A stretch of DNA of 64,000 nucleotides from Viridibacillus arenosi (GCF_001955655.1 NZ_MSPW01000001.1:186001-250000); one strand, 5' to 3'; shown: positions 10,245 through 18,843, counted from the first letter of the stretch. Numbers and translations are program-made. The notes: generated by a model from the sequence alone, not told the origin.

Positions 10245-11283
10245 TACTCTCACCCCCAACTGTAACTGTTTTATCCTTTTCTAATGCAAAAGGCATTTCC
10301 ATTTTGGGTGCTCGAGTATCATTTAGCCAGCATCGTGCAGAATGCGATTCATCAATTTGATAGTCTCCTGGCATTTCTTCTAAACATATATCCATTGCAT
10401 ACTTGCATCGCGGTGCAAATGGGCAACCCTTAGGTGGAGAAAAAAGATCAGGTGGAGAGCCTTCAATAGGTATTAATTGTTTCTTTTCTGTTCCTTCTAA
10501 GTTCGGAATCGAGTTCAACAATCCCCATGTATACGGGTGTTTTGGATTTTCAAATAAATCGAAAACGGTTGCACTTTCAACCATGATACCTCCATACATC
10601 ACCATTACTCGTTGAGCAGTTTCTGCTACAACACCTAAATCATGAGTAATGAGAATAATCGCTGTTTGAGTGTCCTTTTGCAATTTCTTCATTAACTCTA
10701 AGACTTGTGCTTGTATAGTAACATCTAGGGCTGTGGTGGGTTCATCTGCAATAAGTAATTCCGGATTACAAGCAAGTGCGATTGCAATCATTACACGTTG
10801 TCTCATCCCCCCACTAAACTCGTGTGGGAATTGGTTGTAACGCTCCTCTGGATTTGGAATTCCTACCTGCTTAATCATTTCTATCGCTTTCTTTTTGGCT
10901 TCTTGTTTAGATAATTTTTGATGAGTGATGAGTCCTTCAGCAATTTGCTTACCAACGATCATTGTTGGATTTAATGACGTCATCGGATCTTGAAATATCA
11001 TGCCGATTTTAGACCCTTTTACTTTTCGCATTTCCCTTTTTGAAGCCCTTAGTAGTTCTTTTCCTTGGAATTTAATACTGCCGCCTTTAATAATGCCTGG
11101 AGGAGTTGGAATTAGCCCCATAATAGATTGGACAGTGACACTTTTTCCACTGCCACTTTCACCAACAATGGCAACTACTTCCCCTTTATCAACATGGAAG
11201 GAGACGTCTCTTACTGCCTTTACTTCCCCGCCGTATGTTTTGAAATTTATCTCTAAATTATTAACTTCTAGTAAATGATTCAT
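10237..11283 (-). CDS. dppD: Peptide ABC transporter ATP-binding protein (OppD/DppD type)
   Basis: This is a 348-residue ATPase. Walker A is GESGSGKS, the Q-loop is in MIFQDPMTSLNPTM, the signature is FSGGMRQRVMIAIAL and Walker B is LLIADEPTTALD. The C-terminal CPFAPRCKYAMDIC cysteine motif is typical of the D subunit. The start is the ATG at 11283 directly after AGGAGGT; the longer open frame to 11358 would run into the permease gene. It lies 13 bases after the DppC-type permease and overlaps the dppF start by eight bases, which indicates translational coupling. Confidence 0.92.
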   Translation of the reverse strand: MNHLLEVNNLEINFKTYGGEVKAVRDVSFHVDKGEVVAIVGESGSGKSVTVQSIMGLIPTPPGIIKGGSIKFQGKELLRASKREMRKVKGSKIGMIFQDPMTSLNPTMIVGKQIAEGLITHQKLSKQEAKKKAIEMIKQVGIPNPEERYNQFPHEFSGGMRQRVMIAIALACNPELLIADEPTTALDVTIQAQVLELMKKLQKDTQTAIILITHDLGVVAETAQRVMVMYGGIMVESATVFDLFENPKHPYTWGLLNSIPNLEGTEKKQLIPIEGSPPDLFSPPKGCPFAPRCKYAMDICLEEMPGDYQIDESHSARCWLNDTRAPKMEMPFALEKDKTVTVGGESID

Positions 11284-11296
11284 TGTTTTGTACCTC

Positions 11297-12238
11297 CTAC
11301 TTACGAGCTCTTGGATCGAGTGCATCTTGTATTCCATCACCAAAGGCGTTAAATGCAAACATCGTCAGTGCGATCATGAATCCAGGGAAAAACAATCTCC
11401 ACCAATGTCCACTTAAAATAACACCAAGTGAATCATTAGCCATCGTTCCCCAACTTGCAAATGGAGCTTGTACCCCAAGACCTAAGAAGCTCAAAAAGGC
11501 CTCTGCGAAAATAGCTGTAGGAATCGTAAATGTTAAATTAATAATGATAATCCCCATTGTATTTGGTAATAAGTGACGTGTAATAATTTTGACATGAGAA
11601 GTACCTAGTTTTTCAGCAGCTAAAACATACTCCTGAGATTTTAGAAGTAAAATTTGTCCTCTTATAATTCTCGCCATTCCAACCCAACCAGTAATAGATA
11701 AAGCTATTATTATTGTAGTTATACCTGGCTCCATGATAACCATTAATAGAATTACTACTAGCAAATAAGGGATTCCGTATAGAATTTCTACAATTCTCAT
11801 TAGCAAACTATCAACGCGGTCTCCTAATTTACCTCTTCCTGCCATGTATCCAGATATACCACCGACTACTACTCCTAAAACTAAATCTACAATCGCTGCT
11901 ATAAAGCCAATAGTTAAAGATACACGTGCACCTTGCCATGTACGACTCCACATATCACGACCTAAGTTATCTGTTCCAAACCAATGTTCTCCTGACGGTG
12001 CTTTATTGACATTCGTTAGATTTTGTTGGGAGCCACTATATGGAACCATCGATGGTCCAAAAATTGCTAAAAAGATAATTACAACTAAAAGGAAAAGTCC
12101 TATTATAGCTAATTTGTTTTTAAGGATACTAAGAAGAGTTTCTTTAAAAACTCCTAAGCTAGGACGTTGGATTTCATCTGTCTGCAGCTTACTTGGATCT
12201 ACTGGACGAAACATAGAATCGTTCAATACTTTTACCAT
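11297..12238 (-). CDS. dppC: Peptide ABC transporter permease (OppC/DppC type)
   Basis: This 313-residue permease has an N-terminal cytoplasmic segment, a first helix (LAIIGLFLLVVIIFLAIF), the OppC_N domain with HWFGTDNLGRDMWSR, and a core ending in the EAA loop EAFLSFLGLGVQAPFASWG. It forms the membrane channel with DppB. The ATG at 12238 lies three bases after the dppB stop, with GGGGG upstream. The HWFGTDNLGRD motif is characteristic of peptide-type permeases. Confidence 0.92.
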   Translation of the reverse strand: MVKVLNDSMFRPVDPSKLQTDEIQRPSLGVFKETLLSILKNKLAIIGLFLLVVIIFLAIFGPSMVPYSGSQQNLTNVNKAPSGEHWFGTDNLGRDMWSRTWQGARVSLTIGFIAAIVDLVLGVVVGGISGYMAGRGKLGDRVDSLLMRIVEILYGIPYLLVVILLMVIMEPGITTIIIALSITGWVGMARIIRGQILLLKSQEYVLAAEKLGTSHVKIITRHLLPNTMGIIIINLTFTIPTAIFAEAFLSFLGLGVQAPFASWGTMANDSLGVILSGHWWRLFFPGFMIALTMFAFNAFGDGIQDALDPRARK

Positions 12239-12241
12239 CTG

Positions 12242-13168
12242 CTAATCCCCCTTGCTAGTCAGCTTAATTCTTGGATCAATAAAACGGTAAGAAATATCGA
12301 TTAAAAATAAAGTGACAACTAAGATTGTACTGAAGAACACGGTTGTCCCCATGATGACGGGATAATCACGATTAAATATACTATCCACGAAGTATTTACC
12401 TATACCTGGTACTGCGAATATTTTTTCGATAACAAATGTACCTGTAATTAGCGAGACGAATAGTGGACCAATGAAGGATACAACCGGTAAAATCGCATTT
12501 CGAACTCCGTGATTTAGCACAATTTTAAAGGTAGATAACCCTTTTGCATCCGCCGTTTTAATATAGTTCTGATTCATAACCTCCAGCATACTAGAACGCA
12601 TATATCTAGCAACAACCGCTAACGGTGTAGTTGCAAGTGCTAAAGTAGGTAGGACAGAATGTTGCCATGTTCCCCAAGAAGCTACAGGAAGTATTCCAAA
12701 TTTCACTGCAAAGATATTGATCAGTAATGGCGATAATATAAAACTAGGTACCGATATACCAATGATGGCAAAAATCATAGCCGCATTATCGAGTAATCTA
12801 TTATGATTTAATGCAGCAACGATCCCTAGTAAGAGCCCAAAGACGAGCGCTACAATTATCGCTTGAATTCCGAGCGTTGCAGAGGCTGGAAACCCTGAAG
12901 TTATAATGTCATTTACGGTACGGGATTCTGATTTAATAGATGGTCCTAAATCCAACATAACTAAATTTTTTAAATACAAGACATATTGCACCGGTACCGG
13001 TTCGTCTAAGTTATATTTAGCTCTCATATTTTCTACTACCTCTTTAGGTAGTACATCAGCATCTGATGCAAATGGATCTCCAGGAATCATATTCATGATA
13101 AAAAATGTTAATGAAGCTATGACCCAGATGGTAAGAATCATTGTCATAAATCTTTTTACAATATACAT
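12242..13168 (-). CDS. dppB: Peptide ABC transporter permease (OppB/DppB type)
   Basis: This is a 308-residue integral membrane protein of the binding-protein-dependent permease family. It has an N-terminal helix (MTMILTIWVIASLTFFIMNMIPGDPF), the MIPGDP motif of OppB/DppB proteins, a core with YMRSSMLEVMNQNYIKTADAKGL (the EAA coupling loop) and a C-terminal FLIDISYRFIDPRIK. The ATG at 13168 is preceded by GGGGGTG. The genes follow the order aminopeptidase, permeases, ATPases, binding protein, as in dpp operons of Bacillus, except that a second ATPase is present here. Confidence 0.92.
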   Translation of the reverse strand: MYIVKRFMTMILTIWVIASLTFFIMNMIPGDPFASDADVLPKEVVENMRAKYNLDEPVPVQYVLYLKNLVMLDLGPSIKSESRTVNDIITSGFPASATLGIQAIIVALVFGLLLGIVAALNHNRLLDNAAMIFAIIGISVPSFILSPLLINIFAVKFGILPVASWGTWQHSVLPTLALATTPLAVVARYMRSSMLEVMNQNYIKTADAKGLSTFKIVLNHGVRNAILPVVSFIGPLFVSLITGTFVIEKIFAVPGIGKYFVDSIFNRDYPVIMGTTVFFSTILVVTLFLIDISYRFIDPRIKLTSKGD

Positions 13169-13204
13169 ACCTATCTACACCCCCGTTCTAAATACGTCAA
13201 CTTA

Positions 13205-14053
13205 TTATGTATTGACACTTCCTAAAACTCCGTTTGTTGCCGCCATCGCAATAATTACACAGCCCCACATATGTTTATAAGCTGTAATCATGTCATCACA
13301 AGTAAAGCGTATTTTCTTTGATCCAATTAATTCCACACTAGGAATAGTTGTTGTCATTTTTGCTTGCTGTGACCCTTTAAATTCGATTTCAAATGTAATA
13401 GGTCCCGATAATACAACTGGTTTTTGGTCAGCAGAATTTTTTACTGCCACTTCGACTTGTTGTCGAATCTGTTGACGCGCTATCTCAGGATGAATTAACT
13501 CTGCAGCAAAGCGATCTACTGCACGTTTAGTAATAGCTGCTTCAACATTAGGTAATGTTTCTAGTACCTCGTTCACATACGCGTCATCTCCACTAATGAA
13601 CAAAGGTGGAACACCAAATGCACCTGCTACATAAGTATTCATCTCTGTTTCACCGACTACCTGACCATTAATTGTCATTTCATTCACACAAATCCCTGCT
13701 AGTGTATGGCTAATAACTGCTACATCAGAGCCCCCTTCACGTCCATGATGTCCGACAAACAAAATACCATCGAAAGAGTCATCCAAACCTTCTAACTGGC
13801 ACATTACTCTGTTGTTTCCAGAGATCAATCTAGCCCGTATGTCTAAGTCTTCAATTAGGATATTGGACATGTTACCGTGGCCATCTGCTACTACTACTTC
13901 TGTAGCTCCTCCATTAATGGCTCCTTCAATCGCTGCATTTACATCTGCTGTCATCAACTTTCGAAAACGTTGATATTCAAAAGGAGTTTTCAATTGTTGG
14001 TTAGTCGCTACACCTGAAATCCCTTCCATATCAGCCGAAATAAAAATTTTCAT
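13205..14053 (-). CDS. dppA: D-aminopeptidase of the M55 family (DppA)
   Basis: This 282-residue protein begins MKIFISADMEGISG, which carries the M55 zinc ligands Asp8 and Glu10. His59 (ADGHG), His103 (GHHGREGG) and a Glu near residue 135 (VVGETEMNTYVAG) fit the other ligands known from the self-compartmentalising DppA of Bacillus subtilis. The enzyme removes D-amino acids such as D-Ala from peptides and could process muropeptide-derived stems brought in by the importer. The ATG at 14053 follows AAGGGGGT. It is the first gene of the importer operon and lies downstream of an Lrp-type gene on the same strand. Confidence 0.93.
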   Translation of the reverse strand: MKIFISADMEGISGVATNQQLKTPFEYQRFRKLMTADVNAAIEGAINGGATEVVVADGHGNMSNILIEDLDIRARLISGNNRVMCQLEGLDDSFDGILFVGHHGREGGSDVAVISHTLAGICVNEMTINGQVVGETEMNTYVAGAFGVPPLFISGDDAYVNEVLETLPNVEAAITKRAVDRFAAELIHPEIARQQIRQQVEVAVKNSADQKPVVLSGPITFEIEFKGSQQAKMTTTIPSVELIGSKKIRFTCDDMITAYKHMWGCVIIAMAATNGVLGSVNT

Positions 14054-14084
14054 TATTGCCTACCCCCTTACATTGTTCTATAAA

Positions 14085-14098
14085 AAAGCCGAAGCTTT
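14085..14098 (-). terminator. Short UUCG-loop hairpin between the lrp-type gene and dppA
   Basis: On the minus strand AAAGC-TTCG-GCTTT is followed by TTTATAG. The tetraloop makes even a short stem stable. It could end the regulator transcript or act as a partial attenuator ahead of dppA, whose start codon lies about 30 bases downstream. Confidence 0.5.
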
Positions 14099-14128
14099 AT
14101 TATTCTCACATCATAAAATACTGATTAT

Positions 14129-14147
14129 TCTGAAAAATTTATTCAGA
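14129..14147. promoter_or_regulatory. TCTGAA-N7-TTCAGA palindrome, CodY-box-like, upstream of dppA
   Basis: TCTGAA and TTCAGA form a near-perfect dyad. The flanking ATTATTCTGAAAAAT differs from the published CodY consensus (AATTTTCWGAAAATT) at about three positions. dpp is a classical CodY target in Bacillus subtilis. An Lrp-family operator is an alternative reading, because the Lrp-type gene is adjacent. Confidence 0.5.
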
Positions 14148-14150
14148 TTT

Positions 14151-14600
14151 TTAGAAAATATATTCAAATGTATTTTTATGTACCTCAAGCTGAATGATCG
14201 TATTGACTTCAGTAATGCATTCGATTTTATTGACTTCACGTAGGATTTCCGTGATTCTTATTTGATCTTTCACCGTTATTTGAAAAAGAATTGGATATTC
14301 CCCCGACGTCACAGTGATAAAACGAATTTCTCTAATCTCCTTTAAATCTTCAATTACCTTTGAGATTGAATTTGCTTTCACCTTGACTTGAATAATCGCT
14401 CCCGCTTTAAGTCCTACTGCTAAAGGATTTACTACTCCTACTACTTCAAGGAACCCTTTGTCTAATAAATTCTTATAGCGTAGACGAATAGTTTTTTCTG
14501 TCACTTGCAGACGTATCGATAATTCAGTAAAGGATAAACGACCGTCTTTAGATAGATGCTTAATAATGCCGTGATCTAACTCATCGACTTCATATTTCAA
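14151..14600 (-). CDS. Lrp/AsnC-family transcriptional regulator
   Basis: This 149-residue protein has an N-terminal winged helix-turn-helix (DELDHGIIKHLSKDGRLSFTELSIRLQVTEKTIRLRYKNLLDKGFL) followed by an effector/oligomerisation (RAM) domain with FITVTSGEYPILFQITV. Such regulators usually bind amino acids and control their uptake or breakdown. The TTG start at 14600 follows GAAGGGATC. It is transcribed toward dppA and away from the amidohydrolase at 14781, so it is a likely local regulator of both units. The paired TTCAGA/TCTGAA motifs on both sides of the gene are candidate binding sites. Confidence 0.88.
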   Translation of the reverse strand: MKYEVDELDHGIIKHLSKDGRLSFTELSIRLQVTEKTIRLRYKNLLDKGFLEVVGVVNPLAVGLKAGAIIQVKVKANSISKVIEDLKEIREIRFITVTSGEYPILFQITVKDQIRITEILREVNKIECITEVNTIIQLEVHKNTFEYIF

Positions 14601-14677
14601 GTGATCCCTTCTCTCTTTCTTTTTCTCTTCACTACTGGAATCAGGATTATTTTAGCGTTTTATACCGCTTTACAATA

Positions 14678-14702
14678 TTCAGAAAAAATTATATTATCTG
14701 AA
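14678..14702. promoter_or_regulatory. TTCAGA-N13-TCTGAA dyad between lrp-type gene and amidohydrolase
   Basis: The half-sites TTCAGA (14678-14683) and TCTGAA (14697-14702) repeat the hexamers found upstream of dppA, with a longer spacing. AATATTCAGAAAA is again CodY-box-like. The site sits in the 180-base divergent control region. Confidence 0.4.
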
Positions 14703-14780
14703 AAAGGAATATTAGAGATTAGTTTATATTAACTATTTTTATATTGCAAACCTTTTTTTATAAAAATTGGGGGTTTTGGA

Positions 14781-15905
14781 ATGATAGCAATTAAGAATGC
14801 AATAATTTGGAATGGTAATGGTGAGTCTCTAGAAAATCACGTCATTTTCGTAAAAAATGGCGTTTTTGAAAGAATTGAGTCTGAGGAGAAAATAACAGAA
14901 GCCTATGCAGTAATTGATGCAAAAGGAAAAATAATTACACCTGGTTTAATAGATGTACATACTCATCTTGGAGTTTCTGAAGAGGGTGTTGGTATTGAAG
15001 GAGCTGATTTCAATGAAACTAGTCATCCGGTAACACCACAAATACGTGCTTTAGATGGTATTAATCCTATGGAAATTGGATTTGCAGATGCTCGTAAAGC
15101 TGGGGTAACAACAGTTCAAGTAATGCCTGGAAGTGCTAATGTAATCGGAGGAGAGATGGTTGTTTTAAAAACAGCTGGTACCATTGTCGATGAGATGGTT
15201 ATTAAATCACCTTCTGGTATGAAAGCAGCAACTGGGGAAAATCCTAAAAGATTTCATGGAGCTAAGGGGAAAATGCCTGTTACTAGAATGGGTGTTGCTG
15301 CCTTAATACGCGAGAAATTAATTGAGGCACAAAATTATATCAACTCTGAGAAAAAGGATAGAAAGCTAGATTTAGAAAATATGGCTAAAGTTTTAAATAA
15401 AGAGATTCCTTTGCGCGTTCATGCACATAGAGCAGATGATATTTTAACAATACTTCGCATTAAACGTGAATTTGATATTAATGTGACGATCGAGCATTGT
15501 ACTGAAGGGCATCATATTGCTGATTATATTGCAAAACACGATGTGCGAGTTTCTGTAGGACCAACTATGTCCACACGTTCAAAAGTGGAGTTAAAAGATA
15601 AAAAATGGTCTACAATCAAAACACTTTTAGATGCAGGAGTTCCATGTTCTATTACTACAGATCATCCAGTCGTTGGTATTGAATATCTAGTAACAAGTGC
15701 TATACATGCAATTAAAAACGGAATAACCGAACAACAAGCCTTGCAAGCTATTACATTAAACGCTGCTAAGCATCTTGGAGTTGACGATCGCGTCGGGTCG
15801 ATTTTACCGAATAAAGATGCTGACTTTGTTATCTGGAGTGGTAACCCATTCGATCTTAACAGTAAGGTTGAAAAAGTATTTATTAATGGTGAAATTGTTA
15901 ATTGA
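14781..15905 (+). CDS. Amidohydrolase-superfamily metallohydrolase
   Basis: This 374-residue enzyme has the usual amidohydrolase layout: a small beta-sandwich at both ends and a TIM barrel between. Metal and catalytic residues are visible: His60 and His62 in LIDVHTHLG, His in LRVHAHRAD, His in VTIEHCTEGHH, and Asp in SITTDHPV. The C-terminal NAAKHLGVDDRVGSILPNKDADFVIW is typical of imidazolonepropionase-like and dipeptidase-like members. It may hydrolyse a cyclic amide or dipeptide; the substrate is unknown. The ATG at 14781 follows GGGGGTTTT. It is divergent from the Lrp-type gene and ends at a strong hairpin, so it is probably monocistronic. Confidence 0.85.
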   Translation: MIAIKNAIIWNGNGESLENHVIFVKNGVFERIESEEKITEAYAVIDAKGKIITPGLIDVHTHLGVSEEGVGIEGADFNETSHPVTPQIRALDGINPMEIGFADARKAGVTTVQVMPGSANVIGGEMVVLKTAGTIVDEMVIKSPSGMKAATGENPKRFHGAKGKMPVTRMGVAALIREKLIEAQNYINSEKKDRKLDLENMAKVLNKEIPLRVHAHRADDILTILRIKREFDINVTIEHCTEGHHIADYIAKHDVRVSVGPTMSTRSKVELKDKKWSTIKTLLDAGVPCSITTDHPVVGIEYLVTSAIHAIKNGITEQQALQAITLNAAKHLGVDDRVGSILPNKDADFVIWSGNPFDLNSKVEKVFINGEIVN

Positions 15906-16066
15906 TTATATTAATTCTGTGTTAAGAAGAGTTTTCTACACTTAGGTTCTCAAATTACTATTCATTATCTTATTTGATAGTCAAAGGTTAATCGCACAAT
16001 AAATATTGAGATAGTGCTTTAGACTTTAGTGTAAGACCAGATTAAGGTACTACTTAAAAAATAATT

Positions 16067-16100
16067 GAGCCTTACCTCGATAATTAATGAGGTAAGGCTC
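16067..16100. terminator. Strong bidirectional terminator between amidohydrolase and spo0M
   Basis: The perfect 12-base arms GAGCCTTACCTC and GAGGTAAGGCTC enclose a 10-base loop. T-rich tracts follow in both directions. It separates two convergent genes. Confidence 0.85.
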
Positions 16101-16193
16101 GCTATTTTGATTATTGGTTTTTAATAATGGTAAAATTCAGATACACATTGTAATTGCCAATGTACCCCTCTATTATTAGCTTAGATAATTTCA

Positions 16194-16964
16194 TCAAACA
16201 TGGTTAGAAATAATTTGTTTTAACTTCTCTTGTAATTTAGGTAAATCTTGTACCGTGATTGATAGTCTAATATGACTTTCATCCATTTCCATTGCTTCTG
16301 CTAAAAATCCTCCAAAACCTCTTGCTTTTCGATCCACTTGCATAAGAATTTCCGCAGATTGTTCAGTTTGTGTAAGGAATAAAATTTCTAGTTCATCTAG
16401 CTTTCCTCTATAAACTCCGTTTGTTGGAATAAACTCAAATTCTTGCACAAACGGATAATTACTACGAATTTTAGAAGAAGCTTGCTCACATTCCACTTTG
16501 CGTAGTTTGAATCCTAGTTGATCTATCGCCTCTAAAATTTGCACCACAAGTCTAGTTGGACGAATAGCTATAAAATCCTTATCTGTAGGATCTACACTAT
16601 TTTTAATATCTAATCCTGTACTAACCCAAACTTGTGTATTTCCATATGTTATTGGCGTATCAGTTGGGAGATTGATTTCAAATGGAATTACTTTTGTTTC
16701 ATTAACTCCAATAGTAAACGGAGCAGTGATTTTATACTGTTTCACTGTCGCAGAATCTGTATACTTTTTATCATCAGACTCTCGGATATAAGTAGTATTT
16801 ACAGTCAAATAAATGGAATCAATTTGTTGCTCCAGATTCCCTCCATACACTTCAACTTCTCCTCGCATTATTTCACCAGCGACATACTCCGCTTTTTCCA
16901 GCTTCGTATCAACCTTTGCTCCGCCTACTCCAAAACTCGCTAGTATTTTATTAAAAAATGACAT
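16194..16964 (-). CDS. spo0M: Sporulation-control protein Spo0M
   Basis: This 256-residue protein matches the Spo0M family (arrestin-like fold) in length and motifs: MSFFNKILASFGVGGAKVDTKLEK at the start, GEIMRGEVEVYGGNLEQQI, and the C-terminal DRKARGFGGFLAEAMEMDESH segment. Spo0M is a cytoplasmic protein that affects sporulation control and cell division in Bacillus; its mechanism is not fully established. The ATG at 16964 is preferred over the TTG three bases upstream because of its spacing from AGGGGG. It is convergent with the amidohydrolase and appears to be transcribed alone. Confidence 0.93.
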   Translation of the reverse strand: MSFFNKILASFGVGGAKVDTKLEKAEYVAGEIMRGEVEVYGGNLEQQIDSIYLTVNTTYIRESDDKKYTDSATVKQYKITAPFTIGVNETKVIPFEINLPTDTPITYGNTQVWVSTGLDIKNSVDPTDKDFIAIRPTRLVVQILEAIDQLGFKLRKVECEQASSKIRSNYPFVQEFEFIPTNGVYRGKLDELEILFLTQTEQSAEILMQVDRKARGFGGFLAEAMEMDESHIRLSITVQDLPKLQEKLKQIISNHV

Positions 16965-17130
16965 CAATAAATCCCCCTACATCAAATTAATTACAAATAC
17001 TATACGAATACTACAATTAATAAGTTTCAAATTTTTATTTCATTCCGCAAACAAAAGAATAGTTTAAGTTTTGTGTGATGGAAATCAATTAATAATATTG
17101 GATGGCAGAACAAATATAGCCAAAATTAAA

Positions 17131-17148
17131 AGGATCGTAATCGATCCT
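17131..17148 (-). terminator. Terminator after the DUF2798-like gene
   Basis: On the minus strand AGGATCG-ATTA-CGATCCT is followed by TTTTAATTTT, 28 bases past the stop codon. Confidence 0.75.
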
Positions 17149-17175
17149 CTTTATTTCTAAAGTGTCTTATTTAAT

Positions 17176-17715
17176 TCAGTTTGATTCAACATTCTTACGA
17201 TCTTGCGTGGCGTGTAATTTAACCATCGCAAATCGTGCAATGGGTTGAATTACTAAACTCTCAGCGATTAATACAATAACTAAGTTTCTTGGCCAGTTTG
17301 ATAAAAAACGGCTGAAAATTTCAGTACTAAAACCATTTCCTACAATATCACCGATTAATGTCATAGCGATGGACATACCAAATACAGTGAAGATAATTCG
17401 GAATAAAATTTTAGAATTAAAGCTATCTGTTGGCAGTGTAAATTTGGACACTAGGTTTTCAGCAATACGGCCTATTACAGAAGGTTCAATTATCATAACG
17501 ATAACCCACATAATCGGTAAGGCTTTAATAATTTGCAAAAATACTTGTCCACTACTTAAATCTTCTGGCACATTTAAAATAATATTGATAGATGTCATTA
17601 AAATAACTGTCAATGTAGAGATAATCGTACCGTACAATAGTCCTTCTTTAGCATTCCTAGGTAATCTTGTTTCATATTGCATTTTTGCATTTTGCATAGC
17701 TACTACTTGTTGCAT
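17176..17715 (-). CDS. Four-helix membrane protein, DUF2798-like, partner of TetR regulator
   Basis: This 179-residue protein has a short charged N-terminus and four predicted transmembrane segments arranged as two related halves. Each half holds a motif of the LP.NAKEG...TLTVILMTSINIIL type, which resembles DUF2798 modules found in tandem. Members occur in Gram-positive bacteria beside TetR regulators and are presumed to be exporters or stress membrane proteins; the function is not established. The ATG at 17715 follows GGAAGGA. The TetR gene lies 33 bases upstream on the same strand, so the two form one operon that the TetR protein probably represses. Confidence 0.7.
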   Translation of the reverse strand: MQQVVAMQNAKMQYETRLPRNAKEGLLYGTIISTLTVILMTSINIILNVPEDLSSGQVFLQIIKALPIMWVIVMIIEPSVIGRIAENLVSKFTLPTDSFNSKILFRIIFTVFGMSIAMTLIGDIVGNGFSTEIFSRFLSNWPRNLVIVLIAESLVIQPIARFAMVKLHATQDRKNVESN

Positions 17716-17748
17716 AGTCTCTTCCTTCCAAAAGTGATGCTGATTAAA

Positions 17749-18318
17749 TTATTCAACTACTTTTAATGTATTTGGTAATAAACTTGCGATTGTTTGAAGT
17801 GGTTCACTTGTTTTTTTCGTTAAACAAAGCATTATACCACCTTCAATTGTGGCAGTCATCATAAGAGCAAATGAATTAGCTTCTTCTTTCGAATAACCAT
17901 CTGCCATTAATTTAGCCGAATAAATTTCTTGAATTTTTGTAAAAGAGTCCTCGCAAGCTTCTCTAACTCGCTCACTCACTGATCCTATTTCACTAACAAT
18001 ACTGTTAAATGTATAACCAATAATTGTTTCGTCCCTATCAAATTGAATTATTAATTCTTCCAGCATTGCCTGAATAGCTGCTTGTGTAGTTTGATAACGT
18101 CCAAAAATTTCTTTTATATCCTGCGTAATAACTTCATTCATCGAATTTAGACAGGTGATGAGTAATTCTTCTTTTCCATTTGGAAAGTGGTGATAAAACC
18201 CACCTTTTGAAAGATTACATTCTGTTAAGATTTCGCTTATCCCAACACCTAAATAGCCTTTTTTTCGAAAAAGATTTGTCGCAGTTTGAACTATCAATTC
18301 TTTTTTATCTAATCCCAT
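17749..18318 (-). CDS. TetR-family regulator (LmrA/QdoR-like)
   Basis: This 189-residue repressor has an N-terminal helix-turn-helix (TATNLFRKKGYLGVGISEILTECNLSKGGFYHHFPNGKEELL) and a C-terminal ligand-binding domain with IIQFDRDETIIGYTFNSIVSEIGS. The PNGKEEL and GGFYHHF patterns resemble the LmrA/YxaF group of Bacillus. The start is the ATG at 18318, about ten bases after GGAGGT. A palindrome containing GACCGGTC overlaps the leader just upstream, so the gene is likely autorepressed together with the downstream membrane protein. The inducer is unknown; LmrA-type proteins respond to drugs or flavonoids. Confidence 0.88.
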   Translation of the reverse strand: MGLDKKELIVQTATNLFRKKGYLGVGISEILTECNLSKGGFYHHFPNGKEELLITCLNSMNEVITQDIKEIFGRYQTTQAAIQAMLEELIIQFDRDETIIGYTFNSIVSEIGSVSERVREACEDSFTKIQEIYSAKLMADGYSKEEANSFALMMTATIEGGIMLCLTKKTSEPLQTIASLLPNTLKVVE

Positions 18319-18334
18319 AATAGTCTTAACCTCC

Positions 18335-18352
18335 AAACCGACCGGTCTGTTT
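18335..18352. promoter_or_regulatory. TetR/LmrA-type operator
   Basis: This 18-base near-perfect palindrome has AAACCGACC pairing with GGTCTGTTT and only one mismatched pair. It lies directly upstream of the TetR ribosome binding site. The GACCGGTC core matches operators known for LmrA/QdoR-type repressors. Confidence 0.75.
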
Positions 18353-18567
18353 ATTAATATATCAAATCCACATTTTATAAGTCAAGAAATTTATCTTTTC
18401 GTAAAAAATATTGAAGGAAAGTTAAAACGTTCATTCTTTCTGAAAGACATACTAATAAAATGAGTGTCAACCAAATGAGATTTAACACAAAGAGAATCTC
18501 AAATCGCGCCACATATGAGCCTGTGCTTGTAATAGTCAGTTTAGAATCTATATTTAGTAACAAAAAA

Positions 18568-18587
18568 ACCTGAGCAAATGCTCAGGT
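18568..18587 (-). terminator. Terminator of the GlsB-like gene
   Basis: On the minus strand ACCTGAGC-ATTT-GCTCAGGT is followed by seven T, immediately after the stop codon. Confidence 0.85.
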
Positions 18588-18588
18588 T

Positions 18589-18843
18589 CTAATCTTTATT
18601 CATTAACTTCAAAATAAAACTAACGATGAGTATCAATATTATCGAACCAAGTAAGGCAGGGAATATATAGAAATCACTTAACGTTGGGCCCCACTGACCC
18701 AATAATTTTCCGCCTATCCAGGCTCCAATAATACCTGCAATAATATTACCTATAATTCCACCAGGGATGTCCTTACCTATAATCATGCTCGCTACCCATC
18801 CTAGAATACCACCTATTATTAGGAACCAAAGAAAACTAAACAT
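18589..18843 (-). CDS. GlsB/YeaQ/YmgE-family stress-response membrane protein
   Basis: This 84-residue protein has three hydrophobic segments and the family's glycine-rich motifs GGILGWVASMIIG and GGIIGNIIAGIIGAWIGGKLLG. The family consists of small inner-membrane proteins induced by general stress; the molecular role is unknown. The ATG at 18843 follows GAAAGGAGGT. It is followed at once by a terminator, so it is monocistronic. It sits beside a manganese catalase, consistent with a stress-linked neighbourhood. Confidence 0.9.
   Translation of the reverse strand: MFSFLWFLIIGGILGWVASMIIGKDIPGGIIGNIIAGIIGAWIGGKLLGQWGPTLSDFYIFPALLGSIILILIVSFILKLMNKD

Noticed and set aside
18375-18563. 62-codon minus-strand hydrophobic ORF upstream of the TetR gene
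   Set aside because: Its only start is a TTG within the T run of a terminator, with no ribosome binding site.
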